Positions 33,756 through 47,363 of a stretch of DNA of 64,000 bases are shown here, one piece after another (the stretch's first letter is position 1; every line of letters starts with the position of its first letter). Position numbers and translations under genes: made by a program. This stretch comes from Diploscapter coronatus (taxonomy: Eukaryota > Nematoda > Chromadorea > Rhabditida > Rhabditidae), in assembly GCA_964036155.1 (NCBI GenBank), contig OZ038423.1, positions 42,361,249-42,425,248 of the forward strand, read 5' to 3'. The notes under the pieces are model-generated. The model was not told where the DNA came from. It saw nothing but the letters and a program-made list of their open reading frames with translations, and did no database searches.

Positions 33756-36700
33756 CTACCCTTCAACCAATAAGTTCATTTGATTCATCTTCTTGGTGTA
33801 TTTACGTAACTCGGCATACAGTCGACGCTCTAATTCTTCGTCACCGGAACAATCCAACGCACCATTTACTTCAGAACTAAAACGATAAAAAAATTTAAAA
33901 AAGAAAAACGACGAATTGATTCCGAATAAAATTATCCGATTATTCGGAATTTCTGCTATGTAAATTTCATAATAATTCGAAAGATTAAAAATTTGAAACA
34001 CAATCCGCTAGAAATGAGTCGATAAAAATAATGTATTCTATTCCTATCTACATTATTCGAAAGAAAAGTATTTTAATTCCATATTTTTCTCTCGAAAATC
34101 CCTACCGATCAATAAGAGGCTGCGTTTCGATTTGTCCTAGACTTCTATGATCATCCATGTCCATTTCATCCGCGAATTTGAGCATCTCCATCATTGTCTC
34201 GGGCATGAAGGCAATCGTGTCTCGTCTTTCGTCTTTGTGTTCTGTCAGAATGTTCTCCATCGAATGCTCGTGCATGTACTGAAAAATCAAAGCTCATTCT
34301 CATGTGAATAAAATAGCTTAGAAAAAATAATTTTATGAAAACATATTTTCAAAACAAGTTGGAAAAATACCTGTAGAATATCGAGTGGAGTAATGCTGAT
34401 TTTCTCTGGATACTTCCTTCGAATTTCCTCGATAATCTTGAGCAGTTCTTTGACTTCGACCTGAAACAAGAATGTTATTGAAATTGAGAAAAATTATGCC
34501 AACTTCAGAAACATCCAATTGTTTCTCTTTCTTGGTTCTGGTGAAGTTGATCTTCCTGCCAAAATAGTGAATCTTCAAGAAGAGTTCCTTCAGCTCGCTG
34601 GCTGCTAATTCGGCTGACATCGACAGAACTGCTACTCCTAAAATATTCGACACTGAGAATGGCTTGAAATGAAAATTTTATAATATACTCTGTTATGATA
34701 AACTTGTCAGGATTTAAAATAACTAGTAAATTTTATGTCCTTTTCCGAAAAACTTTATAAAAATGATTGTTAGAATAAAAATGGTAATAAAAGGAGATTC
34801 ACCGAAAGTGACAAACACGAAAATGTAGATGATGGTGAGCATATGGTTCAGATCTGATGGCATCTCACTCATCGTTAAATTCGCAACCAAATTGAACGTC
34901 ACGAAGAACGCCTCGAGAAATGTCGCTTTGCCGCCTGAAATTTCGATAATCAAGAAACGAATAAGAATACGAGATTTTGTAAGCTGGTGTCGTCTCTACA
35001 TACAACTCGTTCCGAAATTAGTCATGAAGATAAGTACCGCTATTAGAGAAGAAAACATAGAAATTCTCTAGAAAGCCAAAGAATAACCTGCAGCAATGTA
35101 AGTGACTCCTCCGAACATGCAAAAAATGAGCAGAATAGAGGCGTTGATGATCAGAGGCAGTCTCTGTTCCTTTTCCTTCGGTGTCTCTTCTTCTTCTGAA
35201 CTTTCCTTCTCGACTTCAGTTTCTCCTCCTGCGGCAGATTCTTTACGATTTCGTAGACTTCGGAAATTTAGAAAAATTCGAATTTGATACTCCATTATAA
35301 CCGAAACGATTATTGCTAGCGAGAGATTCACTCTTTTCCCAAACGCTGGCTCTGTCGCCCTTTTCATCTCTGGCTAACAATAATAACTTCGGCTATAATA
35401 GAGAGCAGTTTTCTGTATGGAAATCTACAATTTTTAAGACTATGATAAAAAAAATATGACCTAGTTCTAGCCGGAATATCATGCTTGAATACTTTCTTGA
35501 TGCGCTCTACCATTTGAAGGTACTGAAAATTAAATATCAAAGTTTTTACAGAACTAAAAAATAACCTTCGCATAAATAGCCAGAACGATGTGTGAGAGGA
35601 ATTTTCCAATATCAACTGCAGCTAAAACCATAATTGGAATACCAAACAGACCGTAGGCAATAGCGATAATTTGACCGAGATAAGTCACTGGGACTGCGTA
35701 GGCATAGCCTGTGGTTGTCTGGGAAGAATAAATATTGAGTCTCAAAAATAAAATTTTAAAAAGTGAAAACCATGAAGAACGAAGATCTCGTGGTCTAATT
35801 TCTTGCAAACTTTGATCAATTTCACTTTTCAAAATTTTTGTAATATCGAGGAGAAACAACTCGCCAAAATGCTCAGAGCGTAAAGAAAAGCACTGCTCTT
35901 GGACCATCTCGGAGGCAAGGCATCTTCTGATTTGAGCTCGGGATCCAATTGGAAGGATCTGCCTTCGTGAAGCGACGACAACCTGAAAGTCATCAAATCA
36001 TCTTAAGAATGGATGTCAGAATTATTCAAAGTGGTGCGGAACAGGGGTCCGTCGATTTGGCTGATTTTCATGTATATTATTCAGTTTTTCACGCTGATGA
36101 TCATGGTGATATCCATTTTTCACAAATAGATTACTGTAGCGGATTACGGTAGCTTGAAGTTTTGACAGATCCGACCTCGGGAAAAATTAATGACTTTCTT
36201 ATTTCTGAACCAACTCGAATGAGGTTTTCAGCATTGGGTAGTCCATGAAAAGCTCTACAAGATTTAATGGAAATTTCGACGTTAACTCACATTACACTTG
36301 TAAACACAATACGGGTATATATGGTAACAGTAGCTTTTTCTCGCCAAAAATAATTTTAAAAATTTTATTTTTACTTTATTCTCCCACTCAAGGCCTACAA
36401 AATAACAAAAAAGAATCATTCAATTTGGTTCAGAAATAAAAGTTATTCAAAAAGTAAATTGGGAAGGTAAACTTGAAACACCCTGTATACCTTAATTACC
36501 GAATAGATGCCGAATTTTGCAACCTAATACCTAATTTTTGACATTTTATACCATGAAACTGAGTAAATTTGTTTATTAATGCAAAAAAAAAATCACATGA
36601 AAAACGGATCAGGAGGCGCAAATTTCGAAAACTTCAAAGATTTTTTTATTTATTCCAGCATTTTGGCCTTTTAGCCCTTTCTTCATTCCCTCACTCCCCC

Positions 36701-39700
36701 TCAGTTTTTCTTTGCCTCTCTTCTGCCCGCGTTATCTGTCGCTCTTGCTTGTTTCTTCCCCCGCGCAAAGGAAAAATGCTAGGCCGGACAACTCACAGCA
36801 CTGTGAAATTATTATCAGTGATCGCTGGCGACAATGAAATTACATATTGCCCCTACTCTACTCTATAATGAGATTAATAAACGCATAAAGGCATTTACTA
36901 CAAGAAGCGACACTCATGCGTTTTATTTCATTAGTGTGTCTATTTGATTCACAAATGCAGAAAAGCGAATCTGCACATAATCTTCACATTTGATAAGTTT
37001 TACACATATATTCTTGATTTCTGCAATTTATTCTATAGAAGAGTTTTTTTTTTTAATTTAAAAAATAAATTTGAAATGACCGAGCCAATTGTTTTCACTT
37101 TAATGCACGTTTGGCATTATGTCCAAAATACTCTGGGAATGTTCTTCAATTCTGTATTGGGCAAGATTTAAATTTGTAAATTTTATTGAAATAAAAAATT
37201 CAGTTTACCTCTGTATTTACCACACTCCTAAAGTAATTCGTGGATACTCAACTTTTCTTCTAAATTTTGGAATAACTGATTTCCTAACTTGTGCATCGGA
37301 TTTCTTTGTGTTTCAGAGGTATTTGGATAACGCCAGAAATTTCATTGAAACTCTGAAATTTAAGAGTGATTCCCAGTAAAAATGCGTTGCTATTCATATC
37401 AAATGGACCTTGCACATTACTGGGTCCAGAAGTCTGTTTTGTTGGGTAAAATTTTTTTAGATAAAAAAATTTTAAACAAATTGTTGGTGAGGAAAATATG
37501 CAAATATTATATAATCAGAAACTCAGATGGCACAGTGATATTTCTATTCAGATATACCATTATGCTCCATCTTTATATGCACGCTCAATGGTCTCTTCTC
37601 ATGTCATTCGCCTATCGATATTACATCCTGATTCGACCAGCGCCACATCGAAAGACTATCGTTCTAATACTCATAATTATTTACATTCCATCAGCATTTC
37701 AGCTGGTAAATTTTATTAATATTCGATTTCAAAGTGGTATTTAGATAACGTTTTTACTTGGGAACGAAAATATCGAAGGAGTCACAGCGCATCTTCATGA
37801 AATGTACCCCCATTACGATCTCACAAATAAAACAGTTACAGGAAGTGTTGACATTACTCATAAGTGGTACGTCATGTATACAATCATATACATGGTAAGC
37901 GATGTTTGAAGAGAAAATGAAATTTTTTATCTCTTTAGACTATTTTAACTACCCCGATTTACATTATGATTTTAATCCTGCGCAAAAAGATAATCGTAAA
38001 ATTGGGTCAGAATATTGGTAGCATGTCTAAAGCCACTGAAACGATTCATAGGCAGTTGCTTCAGGTAAATATTTTCAAATTATTTTAAAACTAACAAATT
38101 CAGGCTTTAACACTCCAAGCCCTTCTTCCTGCGTGCTTCATGGTTGGAGTCCTTTGCTATGCCAGTGGGCAATTGGGTGATTTTCACTTTTCTTTCGATT
38201 TTTTAAAGTTATTTTCGTTTAGGATTTTACACAAGTCCCCCACTAGAATTTCTAATATTTTTGAGCGTGGGCATCATTCCAACGTCTGCTCCACTAATTT
38301 CTCTATATTATATAAAACCCTATCGCACACAAGCGGATATTCTATTTTGCAGTCATGCAGCTTCGTTAAGTTGATATATTGCAAATACGTTCTTCACTCT
38401 TTCCCGAATGTCTATTTCTGCGGTACCGCAGGTATTTTCAATGAATCAGACATTTTAGTCTGCTATTATGAAATCAAATTATGAAAATTTCAGCTCACAC
38501 GCTCTGAAATATTAATCAGCCACTTCGTTGTTCTCTCTCTACTATACTATCTCATCCTCTATATAAGCTCTGTAAAAGCAGTTGTTCTCTTTTATTCTAC
38601 ATTCGTCAGCTTTTCTATTATTGTCAGCAAAGGAATAAACTAATTAAATTAAGAGTGAATGTCATAATTACTCAAAGTGGTGCGGAACAGGGATCTGTGG
38701 ACTTTGCTGATTTTCATATTTTTTCAGTTTTTCACACTGGTCGTCATGGTGATAACCGTTTTTCGAAAATCGACTACTGTAGCTCGAATGTCTTTCAGGT
38801 CCGACCTCAGAAAAATCATAACTTCCTTATTTATGAACCAAATCGAACGCGGTTTTCAACATTGGATAGCCCATGGAAAACTCGATAAATAATGTAACCA
38901 CGACCACCTACTACGATCAACAATTTCCCGCAAAGAAGAATTTTAACCGTTCTCTTGTTATTTTTAGCTTATTCTTCTACTCAAGATCTACAAAATTAAA
39001 AAAAAAATAATCCTGGAATTTGGTCCAGAAATAAGAAAGTTATCAGTTTTTTTTCCCGAGGTCTGATCTGTCAAAACTTTAAGCTACTGTAATTCTGTGT
39101 ACGATAATTTTTATGAAAAAAACACATCATGATGATCAGCGTGAAAAACTGAACAAAATATGTGAAAATCAGCCTGATTTGAGGACCCCTGTTTATAGGT
39201 TTTTATCCTTACCGACATTAACTTTAAAATTATTTGAATTTCCTTACTTTGAAAGAGTTTGAAACAGCTGTGACTCGTATGCTTTGTACTGCCCTTCTGA
39301 ATCAGCCAACGAACGAATTTCGTCTATTATTTTCTTATAATCCTAAAAATCCTCGAAGAAAATCGAAAAAATTCAATAAAAAGTAGGACATTACTATTTT
39401 TGGCTGAAATCTATGTTCGGTGTTATCAAGTAGCACGTTTATATTTCAAAGTAAAGATATCAGCGTGTCTTACAAACATTCGTGAGTTTTTAAACCATGA
39501 AATTTTACCGACCTGCTTGATCCTAGCCAATTTCGACTTCTGTATCTCGACATCAGCATCGTACTCGACGTACTGGAAGACTGCAGCTCCCATCACGAGA
39601 TAGAAGAAGAGAAGCAAAGCGATACCCACATGGGGCAGGGCCATTTTCAGCATCTGAAAGATAATTTTAAAATTTGACAGAGGCACTAATTGCCCACCTT

Positions 39701-39787
39701 TGCGCATTTGTTGGTGTCAGTCGTTTCCCGCGTCGTCGTTTCCTGCGAATTCGTCCAGTTCTCATCGTTTTCCTCGTTCGCTGACAT
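33756..39787 (-). CDS. Two-pore-domain (K2P/TWK) potassium channel subunit with divergent filters
   Basis: Plasma-membrane channel subunit; dimers of four-helix, two-pore subunits conduct background K+ current. Exons, 5' to 3': 39698-39787, 39513-39653, 39248-39342, 35865-35982, 35566-35718, 35461-35522, 35088-35257, 34803-34934, 34504-34637, 34371-34460, 34106-34278, 33756-33876; 492 residues. TM1 is near residues 37-60 (GIALLLFFYLVMGAAVF). Pore 1 is PRWSKSSAFLYALSIL-TTTGYAYAVP, followed by TM2 (LGQIIAIAYGLFGIPIMVL), an acidic Glu-rich cytosolic loop, TM3 (NASILLIFCMFGGVTY), pore 2 and TM4 (MLTIIYIFVFVTFG). Filter 1 is GYA rather than GYG; filter 2 reads NLVANLTM with no GFG/GYG. The intron between pore-1 exons starts with GC, and only that join keeps frame. 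The exon 6-7 junction is the least certain. The third intron hosts an srd copy. Confidence 0.92.
36010..36460. repeat. Foldback repeat copy 1 (left of the nested srd gene)
   Basis: Starts with a block containing CAAAGTGGTGCGGAACAGGG and GCTGATTTTCATG, continues with TTTGACAGATCCGACCTCGG, and ends with an inverted, partial partner: CTTATTTCTGAACCAACTCG near 36200 is inverted at about 36425 (TTTGGTTCAGAAATAA). The same sequence occurs at 38665-39200. It lies in the long third intron of the K2P gene. Confidence 0.65.
36877..38331 (+). repeat. Duplicated segment, copy 1 (partner at 47961-49404)
   Basis: About 1.45 kb nearly identical, in the same orientation, to the segment starting at 47961. 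It includes some 200 bases upstream of the srd start codon, all exons except the C-terminal end, and the introns. Similarity begins at ATAAACGCATAAAGGCATTT and collapses just after the codons for KPYR. Conservation of introns shows a DNA-level duplication, not a retrocopy. Confidence 0.85.
37076..38374 (+). CDS. SRD-class serpentine chemoreceptor, copy 1 (nested; C-terminus altered)
   Basis: Seven-transmembrane receptor of the nematode srd class, probably expressed in chemosensory neurons. Exons: 37076-37160, 37204-37318, 37377-37445, 37552-37705, 37745-37894, 37939-38064, 38104-38176, 38223-38374; 307 residues. Family features are TPKVIRGYSTFLLNFGITDF (the usual srd TM2 start), FISNGPCTLLGPEVCFVGY, HAQWSLLMSFAYRYYILIRP, and the C-terminal PLISLYYIKPYR. 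The first intron begins with GC (G|GCAAGA). Compared with copy 2, an extra base right after the PYR codons shifts the frame, so the conserved tail is lost and the protein stops 13 codons later. It may be a pseudogene in progress or a short-tailed variant. The whole gene lies inside the third intron of the K2P gene, on the other strand. Confidence 0.75.
38665..39200. repeat. Foldback repeat copy 2 (right of the nested srd gene)
   Basis: Left arm about 38665-38870 (CAAAGTGGTGCGGAACAGGG, GGTCCGACCTCAGAAAAAT). Right arm about 39000-39200, inverted (CCCGAGGTCTGATCTGTC, ATCAGCGTGAAAAACTGAAC, CAGCCTGATTTGAGGACCCC). Both arms match copy 1 at 36010-36460. No coding potential; MITE-like. Confidence 0.7.
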
Positions 39788-40113
39788 TTATTCAAGCTTT
39801 GTAGAAAATAACTCAAATTTCAAAACTATTTAGTTTTCAGATTAGGAAGCAATCAAAATGATCAAACTAATCCCAAAAGGAAAGAAGAATACGTCCAGCT
39901 TTAGCTCTATGCCTCGTTTCTAATGAAATTATGCAATTGTGTCAAATCTCGCACATGGGATCTCTTTCGAACTGCGCACAGCTTATTTAGCGCCTTATAT
40001 CGAATTTTCAATTTCTTAGCATAAATAAACCAAGCTTCGTCTTTTTCTTTGACTCTTAGATTTTAGAAATCCAGTGTCTCCTAATTTTCAAAACTTCTCG
40101 CCAATATTTTCTC
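39788..40113. other. 5' flank of the K2P gene
   Basis: AT-rich sequence immediately upstream of the K2P start codon (minus strand). No coding signal, no TATA box that stands out, and no repeat was recognised. Confidence 0.4.
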
Positions 40114-40560
40114 TCAAAAGCAATAGCAATTGATTTTGACATCGATCAAGATGTTGATACTATAGAAAAGTTTCTTGGTAATGCAATACAAGAACATTTC
40201 CTCGGATTCACAAACAACAAGAAGTACACTCGTAGTTGTACCAAAGTGAGTTTCGTTCATATTTTGCGAAGGAATCTCATACTGAACTTCACAAATCAAT
40301 TCATTCTTGTTGCTCGTTACCTTCTTGAACTGTTTGATGTCCTTGATGGCAGTCCTGTCCATGCACATTTTGTGTTTGGGTTTCTGTCGATCTTCGTTTG
40401 TGAACGTAATCTTCACTACCAATAACTGGACCATTTCGTAGTTCGCTCGAAAACGCAGCAAATGATGTGATGACAAGAGGGAATAAGGGAATTTGAAACT
40501 CTTTATCAATGAAAATGAACGTAAACTAATGTTTTTTACAGCAAACAGAATAATTTTCAT
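40114..40560 (-). CDS. Doubtful small ORF, 148 codons
   Basis: A single open frame in AT-rich DNA with a mixed, non-repetitive composition (for example KITFTNEDRQKPKHKMCMDR and TTTSVLLVVCESEEMFLYC). I do not recognise a family. The N-terminus MKIILFA is followed by basic residues rather than a clean signal peptide; removing a 39-base in-frame candidate intron (GTAAAA..AAAG) right after it would change the N-terminus. It could be an exon of a small secreted protein or a chance frame. Confidence 0.3.
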   Translation of the reverse strand: MKIILFAVKNISLRSFSLIKSFKFPYSLLSSHHLLRFRANYEMVQLLVVKITFTNEDRQKPKHKMCMDRTAIKDIKQFKKVTSNKNELICEVQYEIPSQNMNETHFGTTTSVLLVVCESEEMFLYCITKKLFYSINILIDVKINCYCF

Positions 40561-40686
40561 TTTTACAAAGTGTAATGAAATTAATTAACCAAAATTTATG
40601 AAATTGCACAGGAAAAATCTAGATGGTCCTCTTCTTCAATATGGCTTGATCCGGTATTCCGTCTCGACAAAGCCACTACCGTTAAT

Positions 40687-40738
40687 GGGGTATATGTCAC
40701 TACGCACCAAAGATTTTGGTGCGCAGTGACCGTTCCCC
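40687..40738. repeat. Near-perfect hairpin with GGGG/CCCC base
   Basis: GTCACTACGCACCAAA at 40696-40711 and TTTGGTGCGCAGTGAC at 40715-40730 are inverted with a single mismatch around a 3-base loop (GAT). An outer GGGG (40687-40690) can pair with CCCC (40735-40738) across a small internal loop. The sequence is GC-richer than its surroundings. It could be a structured RNA, an inverted-repeat remnant of a small transposon, or a protein-binding palindrome. Confidence 0.6.
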
Positions 40739-41104
40739 GATGAGCACGAAAACTTTTATTAATAACAGTTGAGGGTATTTATAGAGATCGAGGTGAGATA
40801 TCTAAGGATAGATATGCAATTAGTGTGTAGTGAGATTATCGCGTACAATTCATGCCTTAACTGTAGTTATGTGAAACAGGTATTCGTTATCGAAAGCAAT
40901 CGCTGTTACTAAATGTCGGTGAAAGGCTAATACAATCTTGTTCTACTCTCACCCTTTTTTTTACCTTTTTAATCTGTTTTTATTTTCGCCTGAATTTTCA
41001 GGATTTAGAATCAGTTGAGAAGCAATAGGGAAAAATTTTAAGTGGACTATTTGGAATTCCGAAATTAAAGAAATGCTCCATTTTAACTCAAATAAAACTT
41101 TCAG

Positions 41105-41279
41105 CCGTGACTTCAAGAGACGCGGTGACCGAAGTGGCGGCCCTGCCTCGAAGCGCAACAACGGGGGCGGCGATTTCTCGTCGAGCGTCGTCAACGTGCC
41201 TATCGCTGTCCCCACGCCATTCTATCCAGTTCCCCTCTTCTTCAATCATCCTTTTGCCCCTTCTCCCTTTATGTGGTAA
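41105..41279 (+). pseudogene. Isolated terminal exon of an RGG-like RNA-binding protein (possible fragment)
   Basis: A strong acceptor (AAAACTTTCAG, ending 41104) opens a frame starting in phase 2 that encodes RDFKRRGDRSGG, SKRNNGGGDFSSS, VNVPIAVPTPFYPVPLFF and HPFAPSPFMW before a stop at 41277-41279. The basic Arg/Gly-rich then Pro/Phe-rich composition and the GC-rich coding text stand out from the AT-rich flanks and look like the C-terminus of an RNA-binding protein. No upstream exons are visible on this strand. The following kilobase resembles a 3' UTR and ends with AATAAA near 42236. Either a real short gene with unseen exons or a duplicated gene end. Confidence 0.35.
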
Positions 41280-42462
41280 ATTTAGCCTACTTCCACACAA
41301 GATGTGTCATATAAATTGTTTGGTGTTCGTTTAAAAATATGTTAGCCTTTCAAAATTAGGAAAAATCGACAAATCTGTTATTCGGAAAAGTTTTTTTTAT
41401 TGTTGAAATTTTTAACATTAGGCATTGTGGATCTGTTTTGAACAAAATCATAACATTTGTTTTTATCAAGGTTCTTAAAGAAGATTAAAAGGAAGGGGTT
41501 TTCTGAAAATCAATAACTACAAAAAAAATTGCAGGTAGTCGCCCCTCTCCTTCGGGACGGACAATTCAACGCATCTCTCGATGTTTCTGTCGATAATTTC
41601 ACTACGTTTTCCTATTTTTATTATTATCCAACATTTATCTTATCTGTGTCTATCGATATTATTTTTTCTTCTATTTACTAATTCTGACGAGTCTATTTCT
41701 TATTCAAATAAATATTCTTCTACCTCCATCTACTTTTCTACTATCTCTGATTACCTTTTTTTGTAATTTTATTTCATTTAACTTTCACCCTTTCCCCATT
41801 CTGTTTTAGCAAAATTTTATGAAATGTCATGTTCTTTGCAAATTTTGTCGTTTTTTACCGGTTGAATCGGTAAAATGACAGAATTATTCATTTTTGTTTC
41901 TTTTTACTCGCCTCATCGTTTTATTTTTTATTTCTGTTGTTATTATTGGTTTCGATTTTTGGGTGATAATGAACAGTTGTACTGAAGACTGTCTTGAATT
42001 TTTTTTTTAAATGAGTCAAGCATAACTTGGTTTGATATTTTGAAGATTGAAAAGTTGTATTTTTCTTGAAAAAAGTAGCAGTAGTAGGTTTGATTTCTGT
42101 CGTTTTGTCACATGACACTACATTTTTATGTCAACATTAACTCAAACTATTGTCAACTTTTTTCTATTGATTTCCAAATTCCAATAACCCCAAATTATTA
42201 TGACATTTTACTATCAATTTTAAATTTCTAATCACAATAAAGCGTTTATTGATCACCAATTTGTTTTGAATTAATGTGACTAGATAGATACATGCGTCGG
42301 GTTGAACGAAAGAAAACGGTGAACTATTTGCCTAGCAACAATCGATATTTCAGTCAGGTACTTGTACTTTTCGCCCCAACTATTTCCATTATCAATTCAT
42401 TGTGTCTCGCGTTGGTTATTGATTTCGTCTCTCCATCATTGTTTACCAATTTATTTAGAGCA
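41280..42462. other. T-rich region before the nuclear receptor gene
   Basis: T-rich on the + strand, with AATAAA motifs near 41710 and 42236. Consistent with a long 3' UTR of the isolated exon before it and with the promoter of the nuclear receptor after it. No coding signal was found. Confidence 0.4.
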
Positions 42463-44680
42463 ATGATTTCGCCAAATAATAACTCGACGCCTGAAAACGA
42501 GCAATGCGTGGTTTGCAACGAAATTGCCGATGGACAGCGACATTTCGGAGTGAATGCATGTCGGGCATGTGCAGGTAAAGTGATTTTAAGAATTTTTCAA
42601 CTTCCTGGCATCATGATATTGATAAATGCGAAATAGGTCAGAAATATATCAGTTTATATCGCACAATATCAAAGCGATTCAAATGAACTCAATTTGTTTA
42701 TACAATAAATAAATTTAGCCTTCTTCCGTCGTAGCGTTGCCCACGATAAGGTCTATACTTGTCGCGACAAGTCGAGATGCAATATCGACAAATGTGAGTG
42801 ATTTTCGAGGTTTTCAGCAAGGATTTCCAAATTGCACTTAAAATTCAAATTTATTAGTGAATTAGAGTTCCAGTTTATTTGAATTACAGAGAATGATGGT
42901 TTTCAAAGCTTCATCATCGTTGTTTGTAATTATTTGCGATAATTTAGCTGTTCGCTGTATGTGTAAATCATGCCGATATGATAAGTGCATCAGAGTGGGG
43001 ATGCGGAAAACAGGTTTCGATTCTATTTCATGATTAGATGATCAAATTCTCTAAATTACTTTCTTTATCACCGAATTAGCGTTTAAATTATAATTCTTAA
43101 TTTAGCGGTTCAAAAGAATCGCGACGCAATTGGAAAACGAACGCGACCAGAAACCAAAGAAAATCCAAGCACTAGTGATGATGATGTAATCCCTATTTTC
43201 ATGTTCAGCGAATAATTCAATTTTTAGGACGATCTAACAATTGCACAAAATATGGATTCGTTAAACCGAATATCTGCCTGTTATGATCGTTTGATGAGCA
43301 TTAGAAAGTTAATTCATCGAAACAATGAGGTAAAGTTATACGAAGCTAGCGTCCGAGACAATTCGGAATTTTACTTTTAAAAAATCAGCAACGTCATTAG
43401 AATTGAAAGTCTAGCTTTAACTCTGAATCGGGTTTAGATTGAAATCTGCTGAATTTTAATAAAAATGATTTAGAAGTTCGATTTGTTCTGGCTTTTCTCA
43501 ATACACATTCATTTTCACTTAGGAGCTACTCGTAAGCCGTCCAGCTCAACTCGAGGAATGCAACAAGGAAGATTTACGAGATTTGCCGCACACATTCGAA
43601 TTCATCATCAGTTCATTTCCTGAATTTAATGCTCTTGAAAGAAGCCAAAAGGTATGTCTAATAATTGAAAGAAAATCTTATCTTCATATTTCAGGACATT
43701 CTATTTCGGAACTTCTTCCTTCAATATGGGTGTCTGGAATGTGCTTATTGGTCGATAGTGTTCAGTAACAATTTCTAATTGTTTACAGAAAAAAAGAAAA
43801 CTAAAATTTAGACCGTTGCGATGTTCTTTTTACGCTCAGCGGAAACTACATCGATTTGAATAATCTTGATTTCTTCTTTGGAAATATCGATCCTGTCAAG
43901 AAAAAGAAAATGATCGAGTGAGTCATAAATAATCATTTAGGAAAATTTAAGTTTAGAAATTAGCAAATTGATTCGTAAATTATCAAATTATCTGAAACAA
44001 TCTAATTCCCCTTTTAATTGATGAAATTTAGCTTCATGGGAAAGACTTGCAAGATGTTCTGTGATACGTTCCTGAAAAATGTCTTCGGATTGTTATCTGA
44101 TAAATTCGAGTTTTACACGTTAATTGGTTTCGTCGTTTTTGACATCGGTCAATTCAACGGCTTTTCCGAAAACAAAATTACAGTTTTAGCATTGGAAGGT
44201 CAGTCGGATGAATGTCTGGCAGTTTGTAAAGAAGTTCGAAATCGACTAATGTCTGAGCTAATTTACTACTACAAGAACGTCAAGAAGATCAAGAATACGA
44301 GTGGCAGAATAGCAAAATTGATGCAGTTGCCTCCGTTGGTTCAGGTAATTTTATTAAATTTCCTCTACCTTTATTCCAATTTTTGTCATGTCATAATTTT
44401 TAAATTTTATGCATACATGCATATAAGTTATGTTTTGATTTAGCGTGCATCAAATAAATTTCGCGAGGATATCGAAATCAGCCATATATTTGGAATCTAT
44501 ATTTTCACCGAATCCTTCTACGATCTCGTATTCGCTAAAGAACCCATTTCGAACGGTACAATTGCCCAGGCAATCAATGGAATATCGAATGGAATCGTTC
44601 AATCTATCAATCTGAATACCAGCAACAATGGGTATGTGACAGGGCAGGTCAATGAACACGGACTCGTTCAGTTACTTTGA
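42463..44680 (+). CDS. Nuclear hormone receptor, nematode supplementary (SupNR) type
   Basis: Ligand-regulated or orphan transcription factor. Exons: 42463-42574, 42719-42793, 42948-43013, 43106-43185, 43228-43329, 43523-43651, 43695-43764, 43812-43917, 44032-44344, 44444-44680; 429 residues. The DNA-binding domain starts near residue 12 with CVVCNEIADGQRHFGVNACRAC. The CRACAAFFRR P-box is the form typical of expanded nematode receptors, and the second zinc finger is CRDKSRCNIDK..CMCKSCRYDKC. The ligand-binding domain occupies about residues 190-429 (FEFIISSFPEFNALERSQK, DILFRNFFLQYGCLECAYWS, GNYIDLNNLDFFFGN, DSNKIT-like helix 5 region ENKITVLALEGQSDEC). The start codon chosen is the ATG nearest the zinc finger; an upstream in-frame ATG at 42292 would add a hydrophobic stretch unlike the family. 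AATAAA lies at 44748-44753. Confidence 0.93.
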
Positions 44681-44758
44681 TCTATTTACATATTGCATTT
44701 TATGAATTCTTATATACAGATTTTATACAATATTTATGAGTAGAAGAAATAAATAATT

Positions 44759-47299
<2,541 letters not shown>

Positions 47300-47363
47300 C
47301 GAAATTGTGTTATGGTTAGGAAAATATCGATCTGATTGTATTAGACAGGGACTCCTATTTGTG

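Noticed and set aside
35861..35868. GT donor (GCGA|GTTG) instead of GC donor for the K2P pore-1 intron
   Set aside because: It would leave the next exon out of frame; only the GC donor at TTG|GCGAGT joins SIL directly to TTTGYAY in frame.
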